64,000 nucleotides of DNA, taken from NCBI RefSeq assembly GCF_900182745.1, contig NZ_FXTY01000005.1:124001-188000 (forward strand), in the 5' to 3' direction. Positions within the stretch are counted from its first letter, which is position 1. Every line of letters starts with the position of its first letter. This DNA comes from Shimia sagamensis (GTDB taxonomy: Bacteria; Pseudomonadota; Alphaproteobacteria; Rhodobacterales; Rhodobacteraceae). Of this stretch, positions 20,401 through 28,078 are shown in pieces. Position numbers and translations under genes: made by a program. Under the pieces are notes generated by a model. It worked only from the letters and a program-made list of their open reading frames with translations, was not told the origin of the DNA and did not search any database.

Positions 20401-20937
20401 TTCGTCTTCACTAAAAATCGGGCGCATACCGCGACCGCCGCCGCCCCAGGATGCTTTTAACATCAGGGGATAGCCAACGTCAGCGGCTTCATTCTTTACC
20501 GCATCCATTTCGTCACCGAGCACATCCGTTGCGGGAATGACTGGCACGCCTGCTTCAACGGCAACCTTACGAGCGGAGGCTTTGTCGCCCAGCGCACGCA
20601 TGGTTTCCGCCTTCGGGCCAATGAAAGTGATGCCATTGGCCGTACAGGCATCCACAAAATCCGGGTTCTCAGACAGCAGACCGTAGCCCGGGTGGATCGC
20701 ATCTGCGCCACACTCCTTGGCCACGCGAATGATTTCATCAATACTCAGATAGGCAGCTACCGGCCCTAACCCCTCACCGATGCGGTAAGCTTCGTCCGCT
20801 TTAAAGCGATGAAGACCAAGTTTGTCTTCCTCAGCAAAGACCGCCACGGTCTTCTTACCCATCTCGTTGGCAGCGCGCATCACACGAATCGCAATTTCGC
20901 CACGGTTGGCAATCAGGATTTTGGAAAATTCAGGCAT
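17497..20937 (-). CDS. pyc: pyruvate carboxylase
   Basis: An 1146-residue single-chain enzyme. Domains in order: biotin carboxylase (1-450; FSKILIANRGEIAIRVMRAA, EVNPRVQVEHTVTEEVTGID), carboxyltransferase (about 525-820; LLLTDTTMRDGHQSLLATRM), a linker, and biotin carrier (about 1075-1146; EAMKMETG, biotin on lysine 1112). It makes oxaloacetate from pyruvate and bicarbonate with ATP, refilling the TCA cycle. It complements the Entner-Doudoroff route, which yields much pyruvate. I start at MPEFSKILIANRG with GAGGGGA upstream; the frame stays open 63 codons further without homology. Confidence 0.96.
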   Translation of the reverse strand: MPEFSKILIANRGEIAIRVMRAANEMGKKTVAVFAEEDKLGLHRFKADEAYRIGEGLGPVAAYLSIDEIIRVAKECGADAIHPGYGLLSENPDFVDACTANGITFIGPKAETMRALGDKASARKVAVEAGVPVIPATDVLGDEMDAVKNEAADVGYPLMLKASWGGGGRGMRPIFSEDELEEKVLEGRREAEAAFGNGEGYLEKMITRARHVEVQILGDTKGNIYHLYERDCSVQRRNQKVVERAPAPYLSEAQREEICELGRKICAHVNYECAGTVEFLMDMESGKFYFIEVNPRVQVEHTVTEEVTGIDIVQAQILIAEGKSLAEATGKSSQYDIRLNGHALQTRVTTEDPQNNFIPDYGRITAYRSATGMGIRLDGGTAYAGGVITRYYDSLLTKVTAWAPTPEKAIARMDRALREFRVRGVSTNIAFVENLLKHPTFLNNQYTTTFIDETEELFNFEKRRDRGTKVLTYIADISVNGHPETTDRPMPAADLKEPVPPAKHGDIKPGTRNLLDEHGAQAVANWMKDQKRLLLTDTTMRDGHQSLLATRMRSIDMIKVAPSYAANLSDLFSVECWGGATFDVAYRFLQECPWQRLRDLRVAMPNVLTQMLLRASNGVGYTNYPDNVVEAFVKQAAETGVDVFRVFDSLNWVENMRVAMDAVIDSGKICEGTICYTGDILDPNRAKYDISYYVNMAKDLEAAGAHVLGLKDMAGLLKPASARVLIKALKEEVGLPIHFHTHDTSGIAAATILAAADAGVDAVDAAMDAFSGGTSQPCLGSIVEATRNTDRDTGLDIKAVREISDYWEGVRAQYTAFESGLAAPASEVYLHEMPGGQFTNLKAQARSLGLEERWHEVAQTYADVNQMFGDIVKVTPSSKVVGDMALMMVSQGLTRDEVEDPSTDLSFPDSVVDMLRGNLGQPHGGFPSAIIDKVLKGEKPNLERPGKHLEPIDLEASRAEASNELNGFEVDDEDLNGYLMYPKVFLDYMGRHRQYGPVRALPTKTFFYGMEPGEEIAAEIDPGKTLEIRLQAIGETDENGEVKVFFELNGQPRVIRVPNRLVKASTASRPKAEVGNANHIGAPMPGVVASVAVSVGAQVKEGDLLLTIEAMKMETGIHAERDATIKAVHTSAGGQIDAKDLLIELE

Positions 20938-21162
20938 CGGCAGGGTCCCCTCTATGGCACTGTCGGTGTTTGACCGAATTGCTACAAGCTCGCCGCACCG
21001 CAGCGCAATACCCACTGACCCTGATTCTGAAATATTTCTGTTACATTTTGCGCTCGAGTTGTTTCCGAACGGAATAAAACTACCGTGAACAGCGTTTCTG
21101 CGCAGTTGAATTGCGCAAACTCTCACGCCATGTGCTTAATAATCAAAATATGGAATGTAAAA

Positions 21163-21624
21163 ATGCTGACCCGTCGTCGCTTTTCTCTGACCCTTGGCTT
21201 GCTCACCCTGATCCCAGCTGGCGCCTTTGCAGATTCAAAAACACTCACCGCTGAGGAGGCCTATGCCCGCGTGCAATCTGGCGAACTGATCCTGATTGAC
21301 GTGCGCACCCCGCAAGAATGGCAGGACAGTGGCGTGGCCGAAGGGGCCTGGCCGCTTGACATGCGGGAACAGGACTTTGGCCGTTGGATCATGGCGACAC
21401 TGAAACGAAACCCAAACCGCGATGTGGCAGTCATCTGTCGATCCGGCAACCGAAGCGGCCGCTTGATGGAGCTGTTTGCACAAAATGGCATCAACGGTGT
21501 GCTGGACGTTACCGAGGGCATGCTTGGCGGCCCGCGTGGCAAAGGTTGGATTCCATCTGGATTGCCTATCGTCAGTGCCAATGAGGCTTATGAGGCCATG
21601 CCCAAAGACCTGACCGCTAACTGA
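21163..21624 (+). CDS. Tat-exported rhodanese-like protein
   Basis: A 153-residue protein. Residues 1-24 are a twin-arginine signal (TRRRFSLTLGLLTLIPAGAFA) with an Ala-Phe-Ala cleavage site. The rest is one rhodanese domain: LILIDVRTPQEWQDSGVAEG and the active-site loop CRSGNRSG with its catalytic cysteine. Periplasmic rhodaneses transfer or bind sulfane sulfur; the acceptor is unknown. It diverges from pyruvate carboxylase. The ATG at 21163 was chosen because the twin-arginine signal starts there. Confidence 0.86.
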   Translation: MLTRRRFSLTLGLLTLIPAGAFADSKTLTAEEAYARVQSGELILIDVRTPQEWQDSGVAEGAWPLDMREQDFGRWIMATLKRNPNRDVAVICRSGNRSGRLMELFAQNGINGVLDVTEGMLGGPRGKGWIPSGLPIVSANEAYEAMPKDLTAN

Positions 21625-21628
21625 TCCG

Positions 21629-22765
21629 TTAGAAAGGTTGAAGTCCGTTTGGAACGTCGCAAAAGTGTTCCAGGCCAAGTTGCCCCATATTGGCACGCAG
21701 GTCTTGCTGGAGAATATCAACCAAATGCGCTGGACCGCCTGCACCTAACGCCGCAATCGCGTAGTGGAACGGGCGTCCCATCATCACAAAATTTGCCCCC
21801 AGGGCCAAAGCCCGCAGGATATCCAGGCCGGTTTCAAAGCCGCTGTCGACGATCAACGGCAGTCTCGTCGCCGCACGGATATTAGGCAGCACCTCAATTG
21901 GCGTTGGCGCCGCATCGAACTGCCGGCCCGCATGATTGGAGAGCCAAAGCGCATCCACGCCCATGGCTTCAAGCTTTGCGCCATCTGCCTGGCGCAACAC
22001 GCCTTTCACAACAAAAGCCCCCTCCCAATTATCACGCAACCACTGCACATAGTCCCAATCCGGAGAAGTGCGCAGCAGGTAACCCGCGTGGGCAGTAGAG
22101 CTCAAACCAGACATCTGCCCGGCGTAGTCATCAATCAGTTTCATACGCGGCATGCCTGACTGTGCTGTTGCCAAAGCCCAGGCCGGTCGCATGGCAACCT
22201 GCGCAAGTAAGCGGGGCGTGAGTTTGGGCGGCGTTGTCAGGCCGGACCGCACTTGCCGTTCGCGCCGACTTGCGGAAGGGACATCCACCGTCAACACCAG
22301 TGTCGAGAAGCCAGCTGCTTTGACCCGCTGCAACAAGTCTTTGCGAATGTCTTCGTCGCGAGGTGGGTAGAGCTGAAACCATCCATTTTGCCCAATATCC
22401 GGTGCCAAATCTTCTGGCGTCTGTGTCGCAACGGTACTGAGCGTATAGGGAATATTGGCGGCGACAGCAGCCCGCGCCAAGGTCTTCTCTGCGTTGGGCC
22501 ATATGAGCCCCGACATGCCTACAGGCGCAATTCCCACCGGAAGATCATAAACTTGCCCCATGAGAGACCCAGACACCTCTGGTGCGCTCTCGCCATGCAA
22601 GATGGACGGTACAAACAAGACCTCATCCAGCTTTTGACGATTACGCGCCTTTGTGTGTTCTTCCCCTGTAGCGCTATCCAAATATTCCCAAACAAACTTG
22701 GGAACGCGCTTTTGGGCGCGACTGCGCAAGTCGCTCAAGGCGGGGTATTGGGCATGAAAATCCAT
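21629..22765 (-). CDS. lldD: FMN-dependent alpha-hydroxy-acid dehydrogenase, probably L-lactate dehydrogenase
   Basis: About 378 residues of the LldD/glycolate oxidase family. Visible FMN and active-site elements are VGIAPVGMSGLIWPNAEKT, FQLYPPRDEDI, LVLTVDVPSASRRERQVRSG, FVVKGVLRQADGAKL (lysine on the flavin), LSNHAGRQFDAAP (catalytic histidine) and VDSGFETGLDILRALALGA. The family oxidises L-lactate, mandelate or glycolate; lactate is the likeliest but not proven. The start is placed at MDFHAQYPALSDLR; a frame start at 22813 is also possible. Confidence 0.88.
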   Translation of the reverse strand: MDFHAQYPALSDLRSRAQKRVPKFVWEYLDSATGEEHTKARNRQKLDEVLFVPSILHGESAPEVSGSLMGQVYDLPVGIAPVGMSGLIWPNAEKTLARAAVAANIPYTLSTVATQTPEDLAPDIGQNGWFQLYPPRDEDIRKDLLQRVKAAGFSTLVLTVDVPSASRRERQVRSGLTTPPKLTPRLLAQVAMRPAWALATAQSGMPRMKLIDDYAGQMSGLSSTAHAGYLLRTSPDWDYVQWLRDNWEGAFVVKGVLRQADGAKLEAMGVDALWLSNHAGRQFDAAPTPIEVLPNIRAATRLPLIVDSGFETGLDILRALALGANFVMMGRPFHYAIAALGAGGPAHLVDILQQDLRANMGQLGLEHFCDVPNGLQPF

Positions 22766-22890
22766 ATGGGGACCGTCATACGCCCTATGAAAAATGTCCA
22801 GCGCGACTTGCATTTTGGCCGCTCAACCTTCAATGGAACATAAGAAGAACAGGCTTTTGCCTCTCCGTGGTTTGCGATAGGGTGACGTCC

Positions 22891-25332
22891 ATGAGCAGTT
22901 TTGACGAATTTGACGCCTTCGAAGGTGCCTCCCTGTCGGCGCGGGCCATGGCTCCACGCCCGATGCCTTATCTTGACCAACTCAACCCCGCCCAACGCGA
23001 AGCGGTTGAGAAACTGGACGGTCCGGTTTTGATGTTGGCTGGTGCTGGCACCGGCAAAACCAAAGCCCTGACTGCGCGGATTGTGCATCTACTCAACACC
23101 AATCGCGCACGGCCAAACGAGATTCTGGCAGTGACCTTCACCAACAAAGCTGCGCGGGAAATGAAAAACCGTGTTGGCAACATGTTGGGGCATCAGATCG
23201 AAGGCGTGCCGTGGCTGGGCACTTTTCACGCGATCTGCGTGAAACTTTTGCGCCGCCATGCCGAACTGGTGGGACTGAAGAGCAATTTCACGATTCTGGA
23301 CACCGATGATCAATTGCGTTTGCTCAAGCAATTGGTGGCCGCAGCCAATATCGATGACAAACGTTGGCCCGCGCGACAGCTGGCCTCACTGATTGATGGC
23401 TGGAAGAACCGGGCGCTGACGCCCGAAAAACTGCCTGCCGCTGATGCAGGGGCTTACAATCACATGGGCGGGCAGCTCTACGCGCAATATCAAACCCGCC
23501 TGAAAGAACTCAACGCGGTGGATTTTGGTGATCTGCTTTTGCATATGGTCACGATTTTTCAGGACCACCCGGATGTGCTGGCCAACTATCAACGCTGGTT
23601 CCGCTATATTCTTGTGGACGAATATCAGGATACCAACGTGGCGCAGTATCTGTGGCTGCGGCTTCTGGCCTCGGCGCACAAGAACATCTGTTGCGTGGGG
23701 GATGATGATCAGTCGATTTATGGTTGGCGCGGGGCTGAGGTGGGCAACATCCTGCGGTTCGAAAAGGATTTTCCCGGTGCGCATGTGGTGCGGCTGGAAC
23801 AAAACTACCGCTCCACTGGCAATATTCTGGCCGCAGCCTCCAATGTTATTCGCGGCAATGAAAACCGGCTTGGTAAGGAGCTTTGGACCGAGGCTGACAT
23901 GGGCGAGAAAGTACGTCTGATTGGTCATTGGGACGGAGATGAAGAAGCCCGTTGGGTAGGCGAAGAAGTTGAGGCCATGCAGCGTGGCACGCGTGGCAGT
24001 GACCCCAAGTCCCTAGAAGACATGGCGATTCTGGTGCGAGCCTCCCACCAAATGCGCGCGTTTGAGGATCGGTTCCTCACCATCGGACTGCCCTATCGCG
24101 TGATTGGCGGGCCACGATTCTATGAGCGTTTGGAAATCCGCGACGCGATGGCCTACTTCCGCGTGGTGGTCAGCCCGGACGACGATCTGGCATTTGAGCG
24201 CATCGTGAACACACCCAAGCGCGGGTTAGGCAATGTGGCACAACAGAAAATTCAGACCTCTGCGCGTGCCAACGGCGTGAGCCTTGTAGAAGGCGCTCGT
24301 ATCCTGCTTGAAGAAAAGGGCATTGGCGGCAAAGGCGCTAAAGAGCTGGGCATCTTGATTGACGGAATAGACCGTTGGCGCAAGCAAGGCACCGCGCCTG
24401 TTATCGAGGTGCCGTTGGATGACGACGACGTCATTGATGATGGCGTCACACAAACCACCATGCGGCTTCAGGAAGGTCATGCCGAGTTGAACCATGTTGA
24501 ACTGGCGCAGGTGATTCTGGACGAGGCGGGTTACACGGCCATGTGGCAGAATGACAAAACACCGGAAGCACCGGGGCGGCTGGAAAACCTAAAGGAACTG
24601 GTCAAAGCCTTGGAAGGGTTCGACAACCTTCAAGGCTTCCTAGAGCACGTCAGCCTAATCATGGACAATGAAAGCGAGGATGCGGAGCAGAAGATTTCAA
24701 TCATGACGCTGCATGCCGCCAAAGGGTTGGAGTTCCCTGCGGTGTTCCTGCCCGGGTGGGAAGATGGGCTATTTCCATCTCAGCGCTCTATGGATGAGAC
24801 CGGCATCAAGGGCCTCGAGGAGGAACGGCGGTTGGCTTACGTGGGCATCACGCGGGCCGAAGAGATTTGCACAATTTCCTTTGCTGGGAACCGCCGTGTG
24901 TTTGGCCAATGGCAGAATCAAATGCCAAGTCGGTTTATTGATGAACTCTCTGACGAAAATGTCGAAGTCCTCACCCCGCCCGGCCTGTATGGTCACAGCG
25001 GAGGGTCACGTGATTCTGGCGGAGGCTTTGGCCAGTCAGGGTTGGAAAGCTCTGCCATGAAAGCAGATGGATACAACTCTCCAGGCTGGAAACGTCTGCA
25101 ATCCCGCGCAGGACAATATGGCACAAGCCAACCAAAAGAAAGCAAGGCCGCCGCAATTGACCTCACAGCAGTGAGCAGCTTTACCGTTGGCGACCGCGTA
25201 TTCCATCAAAAGTTTGGCTATGGCGCTGTGACCGGAATTGAGGGTGACAAGCTGACCATCAACTTTGAAAAAGCGGGAGAAAAGAAGGTTGTCGCGCGCT
25301 TCATCAGCGCGACTGATGACATTCCGTTCTGA
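22891..25332 (+). CDS. ATP-dependent DNA helicase, UvrD/PcrA family
   Basis: About 813 residues of a superfamily 1A 3'-5' helicase. Motifs in order: QLNPAQREAV (Q motif), AGAGTGKTKAL (Walker A), GTFHAICVKLLRR, VDEYQDTN (Walker B), GDDDQSIYGWRGAE, LEQNYRST, IMTLHAAKGLEF and RRLAYVGITRAEE. A C-terminal Tudor-like segment near residue 760 (VGDRVFHQKFGYGAV) is typical of PcrA/UvrD. It serves nucleotide-excision and mismatch repair and removes recombinase from DNA. The start at 22891 (MSSFDEFDAF) suits the disordered family N-terminus. Confidence 0.94.
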   Translation: MSSFDEFDAFEGASLSARAMAPRPMPYLDQLNPAQREAVEKLDGPVLMLAGAGTGKTKALTARIVHLLNTNRARPNEILAVTFTNKAAREMKNRVGNMLGHQIEGVPWLGTFHAICVKLLRRHAELVGLKSNFTILDTDDQLRLLKQLVAAANIDDKRWPARQLASLIDGWKNRALTPEKLPAADAGAYNHMGGQLYAQYQTRLKELNAVDFGDLLLHMVTIFQDHPDVLANYQRWFRYILVDEYQDTNVAQYLWLRLLASAHKNICCVGDDDQSIYGWRGAEVGNILRFEKDFPGAHVVRLEQNYRSTGNILAAASNVIRGNENRLGKELWTEADMGEKVRLIGHWDGDEEARWVGEEVEAMQRGTRGSDPKSLEDMAILVRASHQMRAFEDRFLTIGLPYRVIGGPRFYERLEIRDAMAYFRVVVSPDDDLAFERIVNTPKRGLGNVAQQKIQTSARANGVSLVEGARILLEEKGIGGKGAKELGILIDGIDRWRKQGTAPVIEVPLDDDDVIDDGVTQTTMRLQEGHAELNHVELAQVILDEAGYTAMWQNDKTPEAPGRLENLKELVKALEGFDNLQGFLEHVSLIMDNESEDAEQKISIMTLHAAKGLEFPAVFLPGWEDGLFPSQRSMDETGIKGLEEERRLAYVGITRAEEICTISFAGNRRVFGQWQNQMPSRFIDELSDENVEVLTPPGLYGHSGGSRDSGGGFGQSGLESSAMKADGYNSPGWKRLQSRAGQYGTSQPKESKAAAIDLTAVSSFTVGDRVFHQKFGYGAVTGIEGDKLTINFEKAGEKKVVARFISATDDIPF

Positions 25333-25410
25333 CCTTGCGTCGATGCCTGGGCGCGCAGTTGACAGTTTTCCGCCAGCTTCGTTGACTGGAGGTCCAGACA
25401 GGAGGACCTC

Positions 25411-26040
25411 ATGATTTTCTATGATTGCGCGACAGCGCCCAGCCCACGGCGGGCGCGCATGTTCCTTGCTGAAAAAGGGCTAGAGATAGAAACGCGGCAG
25501 GTCGATCTGCGCAATGATGGCCACCGCGCGCCGGAGTTTTTGGCGCTGAATCAACACGGTACGGTGCCGGTTCTCACCACTGACGAAGGGCTGAACCTCA
25601 CTGAGAACATAGCGATTGCTGGCTATCTTGAGGCCTTTCAACCCGAGCCGCCGTTGATGGGCGCCACGCCAGACGAAAAGGGTTCAGTGCTGATGTGGAA
25701 CGCGATTTGTGAGTTTCATGGCGGCATGTCGATTGCCGAAACGCTGCGCAATGCCTCCCCTGCCCTCAAAGGCCGCGCGCTGCCTGGGGCTGTCAACTAT
25801 GACCAAATCCCGGTGCTGGCCGAACGTGGAGTCAAGCGCTTGCAACTGTTTTACACCACATTGGAGAAACGCTTGCAGGAGCGCCCCTGGCTGGCCGGCG
25901 ACAGTTTCACTATGGCGGATATCACCGGTTACGTGTTTTGCGACTTTGCGCGAATCGTGAAGATGACCCCACCCGAGGAAAACACGGCCACCCAGGCCTG
26001 GCTCGACAAGATTTCCTCCCGCCCCAGCGCAAAAGCGTAA
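25411..26040 (+). CDS. glutathione S-transferase family protein
   Basis: A 209-residue protein with the two-domain GST fold. The N-terminal thioredoxin-like domain runs from MIFYDCATAPSPRRARMFL through the cis-proline of GTVPVL and the glutathione-binding LTENIAIAGYL. The all-alpha C-terminal domain holds RPWLAGDSFTMADITGYVFC. Family members conjugate glutathione to electrophiles or reduce peroxides; the substrate is unknown. Strong ribosome site AGGAGG lies just ahead of the ATG, and a terminator follows. Confidence 0.92.
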   Translation: MIFYDCATAPSPRRARMFLAEKGLEIETRQVDLRNDGHRAPEFLALNQHGTVPVLTTDEGLNLTENIAIAGYLEAFQPEPPLMGATPDEKGSVLMWNAICEFHGGMSIAETLRNASPALKGRALPGAVNYDQIPVLAERGVKRLQLFYTTLEKRLQERPWLAGDSFTMADITGYVFCDFARIVKMTPPEENTATQAWLDKISSRPSAKA

Positions 26041-26061
26041 GGCCACCATCAACCCACTCTT

Positions 26062-26088
26062 AGGGCGCTCTTCGGGGCGCCTTTTTTT
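26062..26088 (+). terminator. terminator after the GST gene
   Basis: AGGGCGCTC, a TTCG loop and GGGCGCCT form a stem with one bulged G, followed by seven T residues on the plus strand. Confidence 0.85.
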
Positions 26089-26120
26089 GTTGTGCGTCAG
26101 TGTTTTGGGGAGAGAAGGCA

Positions 26121-26196
26121 GCGGCGACATCAGGGAGGAGGAGAGATGTCGCCGCGCTTCACACAAAGCGCTCAGGGAGGAGGAGAGAGCGCCTTG
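26121..26196 (-). ncRNA. CcsR-like small RNA, fourth (promoter-distal) unit
   Basis: Two hairpins. The first in transcript order (26196-26164) has a nine-base stem with one G-U pair. The second (26155-26121) has a perfect ten-base stem. Both loops read CUCUCCUCCUCCCUG on the minus strand, containing the anti-Shine-Dalgarno motif CCUCCUCCC. In Rhodobacter sphaeroides, CcsR RNAs are stress-induced, have two such hairpins each, and are cut from a transcript that also carries the DUF1127 gene ccaF1. I see no T-run after this unit, so ends probably come from processing. Confidence 0.82.
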
Positions 26197-26232
26197 ATGC
26201 CGGTGACCCCGCGACGGGATCGAATTTCAAGT

Positions 26233-26307
26233 GCGACGGTGCCAGGGAGGAGGAGAGGCACCGTCGCTCTAGTTTCAAGTGCCCTCAGGGAGGAGCGAGG
26301 GCGCTTG
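26233..26307 (-). ncRNA. CcsR-like small RNA, third unit
   Basis: Two hairpins. The promoter-proximal one (26307-26276) has a ten-base stem and a 12-base loop CGCUCCUCCCUG, one repeat shorter than the others and with one C-A mismatch on this strand. The distal one (26267-26233) has a perfect ten-base stem and the standard 15-base CCUCCUCCC loop. The shortened loop suggests this unit is diverging. Confidence 0.82.
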
Positions 26308-26338
26308 ATACCGTTGGGCCAATGGGCCCGAATTTTGT

Positions 26339-26413
26339 GCGACGACACCAGGGAGGAGGAGAGGTGCCGTCGCTATTTCAAGTCACTCCAGGGAGGAGGA
26401 GAGGAGCAACTTG
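26339..26413 (-). ncRNA. CcsR-like small RNA, second unit
   Basis: Two hairpins, 26413-26379 and 26373-26339, each with a ten-base stem and a 15-base loop holding CCUCCUCCC. Every non-Watson-Crick pair (two in the first stem, one in the second) is a G-U wobble when read on the minus strand but an A-C mismatch on the plus strand. This supports minus-strand transcription. Confidence 0.85.
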
Positions 26414-26446
26414 AGCTCATTGGACCGTTCTGGTCCTGTGTTCGCT

Positions 26447-26515
26447 ACGACGACACCAGGGAGGAGGAGAGGTATCGTCGCAGTAGTGGAAGGCCTGAGG
26501 GAGGAGCGGCCTTCC
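26447..26515 (-). ncRNA. CcsR-like small RNA, first (promoter-proximal) unit
   Basis: Two hairpins. The first (26515-26488) has a perfect eight-base stem and a short loop GCUCCUCCCUCA, and begins only six bases after the DUF1127 stop codon. The second (26481-26447) has a ten-base stem with two G-U pairs and the full 15-base CCUCCUCCC loop. The closeness to the DUF1127 stop implies one transcript that is then processed. Confidence 0.82.
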
Positions 26516-26521
26516 GAATTC

Positions 26522-26737
26522 TTATGCCTCGCGGCTTGCTTCAATCGCCAAGCGGCGGATCATCGAGCGGCTCAAACCCAAGTCGGCCAGTTCGCGGTCA
26601 GAGAGCTGATTCAGCTCATTGTACGTCGCGCGGTAAACGCGGTACTGACGGAAGCGTTCTGCTGCGTTGGCGAAAAAAACCGAAAGGCCGGAGGCTTTAG
26701 GTGCTGCCAAGGAGGTATGGTTTGCTACATATGCCAT
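26522..26737 (-). CDS. DUF1127 small protein, CcaF1-like
   Basis: Seventy-one residues. The C-terminal half is the DUF1127 helix pair with the arginine-rich lead (FRQYRVYRATYNELNQLSD) and the signature RELADLGLSRSMIRRL. The Rhodobacter homologue CcaF1 sits in front of the CcsR RNAs, binds RNA and affects small-RNA maturation and turnover. The same gene order here supports equating the two. A second DUF1127 gene at 39695 lacks the RNA array. Confidence 0.92.
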   Translation of the reverse strand: MAYVANHTSLAAPKASGLSVFFANAAERFRQYRVYRATYNELNQLSDRELADLGLSRSMIRRLAIEASREA

Positions 26738-26786
26738 TGTCGTTTCTTTCAGTCTGGTAGAGTGTCTGTTCGCTGTTGTGTTGGTG

Positions 26787-26815
26787 ATATAGGCTGATGC
26801 TGCATCTGCACAATA
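26787..26815 (-). promoter_or_regulatory. candidate RpoH-type promoter for the DUF1127-CcsR transcript
   Basis: On the minus strand, TATTG (26815-26811) and CCTATAT (26793-26787) are separated by 17 bases. The start codon lies about 50 bases downstream. The -10 resembles those used by the alternative heat-shock sigma factors RpoHI/RpoHII of Rhodobacter, which drive the homologous locus. The -35 is a weak match. Confidence 0.55.
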
Positions 26816-26983
26816 GCTGCCTTGGCAAAGCAGTTATGCATTCAGCGAATACCAGACGTTACGTCAAGGTAAACTAGAGAGAAATTAACCAAGGTGCGGA
26901 ATTGGTTGAAGAAATGTAAACGAATTCTTACATCCAAAATGAGAAAGTGCCGCAATTGTGCACTTGCAGCATAGGAGTTGTGC

Positions 26984-28060
26984 ATGTCCGTCAGCAAAGA
27001 AGAAGTACAGGCCGTTTTGCAAAAAATTGCGCTGCCAGACGGTGGCGATCTGATGTCCCGCGATTTTGTTCGCGCGTTGAGCATTCGCGAAAGTTCTGTG
27101 CAGTTTGTTATTGAAGCGCCCAACCCTGATATAGCACGGCTGATGGAGCCGTTGCGTAAAATGGCGGAAGCGGCCGTTGCCGCGCTGGACGGGGTCGACT
27201 CGGTGCAGGTGGCATTGACGGCGCATGAGAGCGCCCCTGCCCCCAAACAACCGGCACCCAGTCTAAAAATTGGCGGACATCCAAAACCCCAATCCGGACC
27301 GATGAAAGTCGCTGGCGTGGATCGCATACTTGCGGTGGGCTCCGGCAAAGGGGGCGTGGGCAAATCCACCGTGTCGTCCAACCTCGCTGTGGCGTTGGCC
27401 AAGCAAGGCCGCAAAGTGGGTTTGCTGGATGCGGACATCTATGGTCCAAGTCAGCCACGTATGATGGGTGTCAACAAACGGCCCGCAAGTCCCGATGGGA
27501 AAACCATTATTCCGCTTGAGGCCCATGGCGTTACCATCATGTCGCTGGGCTTCATGCTGGACGACGACAAGCCGGTTGTCTGGCGGGGACCGATGCTAAT
27601 GGGCGCGTTGCAGCAGATGTTAACCCAGGTGCAATGGGGTGATCTGGATGTGTTGATTGTGGACTTGCCGCCCGGAACTGGCGACGTGCAATTGACGCTG
27701 TGTCAGAAGACGGAACTGACCGGTGCCATTGTGGTGAGCACACCGCAGGATGTGGCTTTGCTCGACGCGCGCAAGGCGCTTGGCATGTTTGATCAACTGA
27801 AGACGCCAGTGCTGGGACTCATTGAAAACATGAGTCTTTTCCACTGTCCAAAGTGTGGACATGAGGCGCATATCTTTGGTCACGGCGGCGTGGCGGCGGA
27901 GGCTGAAAAGCTTGGCGTGCCGCTGCTTGGGGCGCTGCCAATAGATCTGGACACGCGGCTTGCTGGAGATGGCGGCACGCCAATTGCCGCTGGGGACAGC
28001 GACATGGCGCAGGCCTATGCGCAGATTGCCAGCGGCCTGGTGCGGGGTGGGATGGCCTAA
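26984..28060 (+). CDS. mrp: Mrp/ApbC/NBP35-family iron-sulfur cluster carrier ATPase
   Basis: A 358-residue protein. Residues 1-75 form a DUF59/MIP18-like domain. A proline-rich linker leads to the P-loop ATPase with the deviant Walker A GKGGVGKS at about 121-128, then LLDADIYGPSQPRMMG and VDLPPGTGDVQLTL. The CPKCG pair near residue 283 is the Fe-S-bridging CxxC. It carries Fe-S clusters to apoproteins in the cytoplasm. AGGAG lies a few bases upstream of the ATG. It diverges from the DUF1127 gene. Confidence 0.95.
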   Translation: MSVSKEEVQAVLQKIALPDGGDLMSRDFVRALSIRESSVQFVIEAPNPDIARLMEPLRKMAEAAVAALDGVDSVQVALTAHESAPAPKQPAPSLKIGGHPKPQSGPMKVAGVDRILAVGSGKGGVGKSTVSSNLAVALAKQGRKVGLLDADIYGPSQPRMMGVNKRPASPDGKTIIPLEAHGVTIMSLGFMLDDDKPVVWRGPMLMGALQQMLTQVQWGDLDVLIVDLPPGTGDVQLTLCQKTELTGAIVVSTPQDVALLDARKALGMFDQLKTPVLGLIENMSLFHCPKCGHEAHIFGHGGVAAEAEKLGVPLLGALPIDLDTRLAGDGGTPIAAGDSDMAQAYAQIASGLVRGGMA

Positions 28061-28078
28061 GCCATCCCTGCCTTATAG

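Noticed and set aside
26121-26515. CRISPR array
   Set aside because: The shared part is only the 12-15-base loop, flanked by self-complementary stems that differ between copies. Spacing is uneven and there are no cas genes.
26121-26515. CsrB/RsmZ-type RNA on the plus strand with GGA loops
   Set aside because: GGA motifs in loops fit superficially, but four of five imperfect stems pair better on the minus strand, and the upstream DUF1127 gene and promoter are also on that strand.
26092-26797. Overlapping plus-strand open frames rich in REEE and GGG residues, over the hairpin region
   Set aside because: Their odd composition comes from translating the repeated CAGGGAGGAGGAGAG loops. The stems, the spacing and the DUF1127 neighbour explain the region as RNA on the minus strand.
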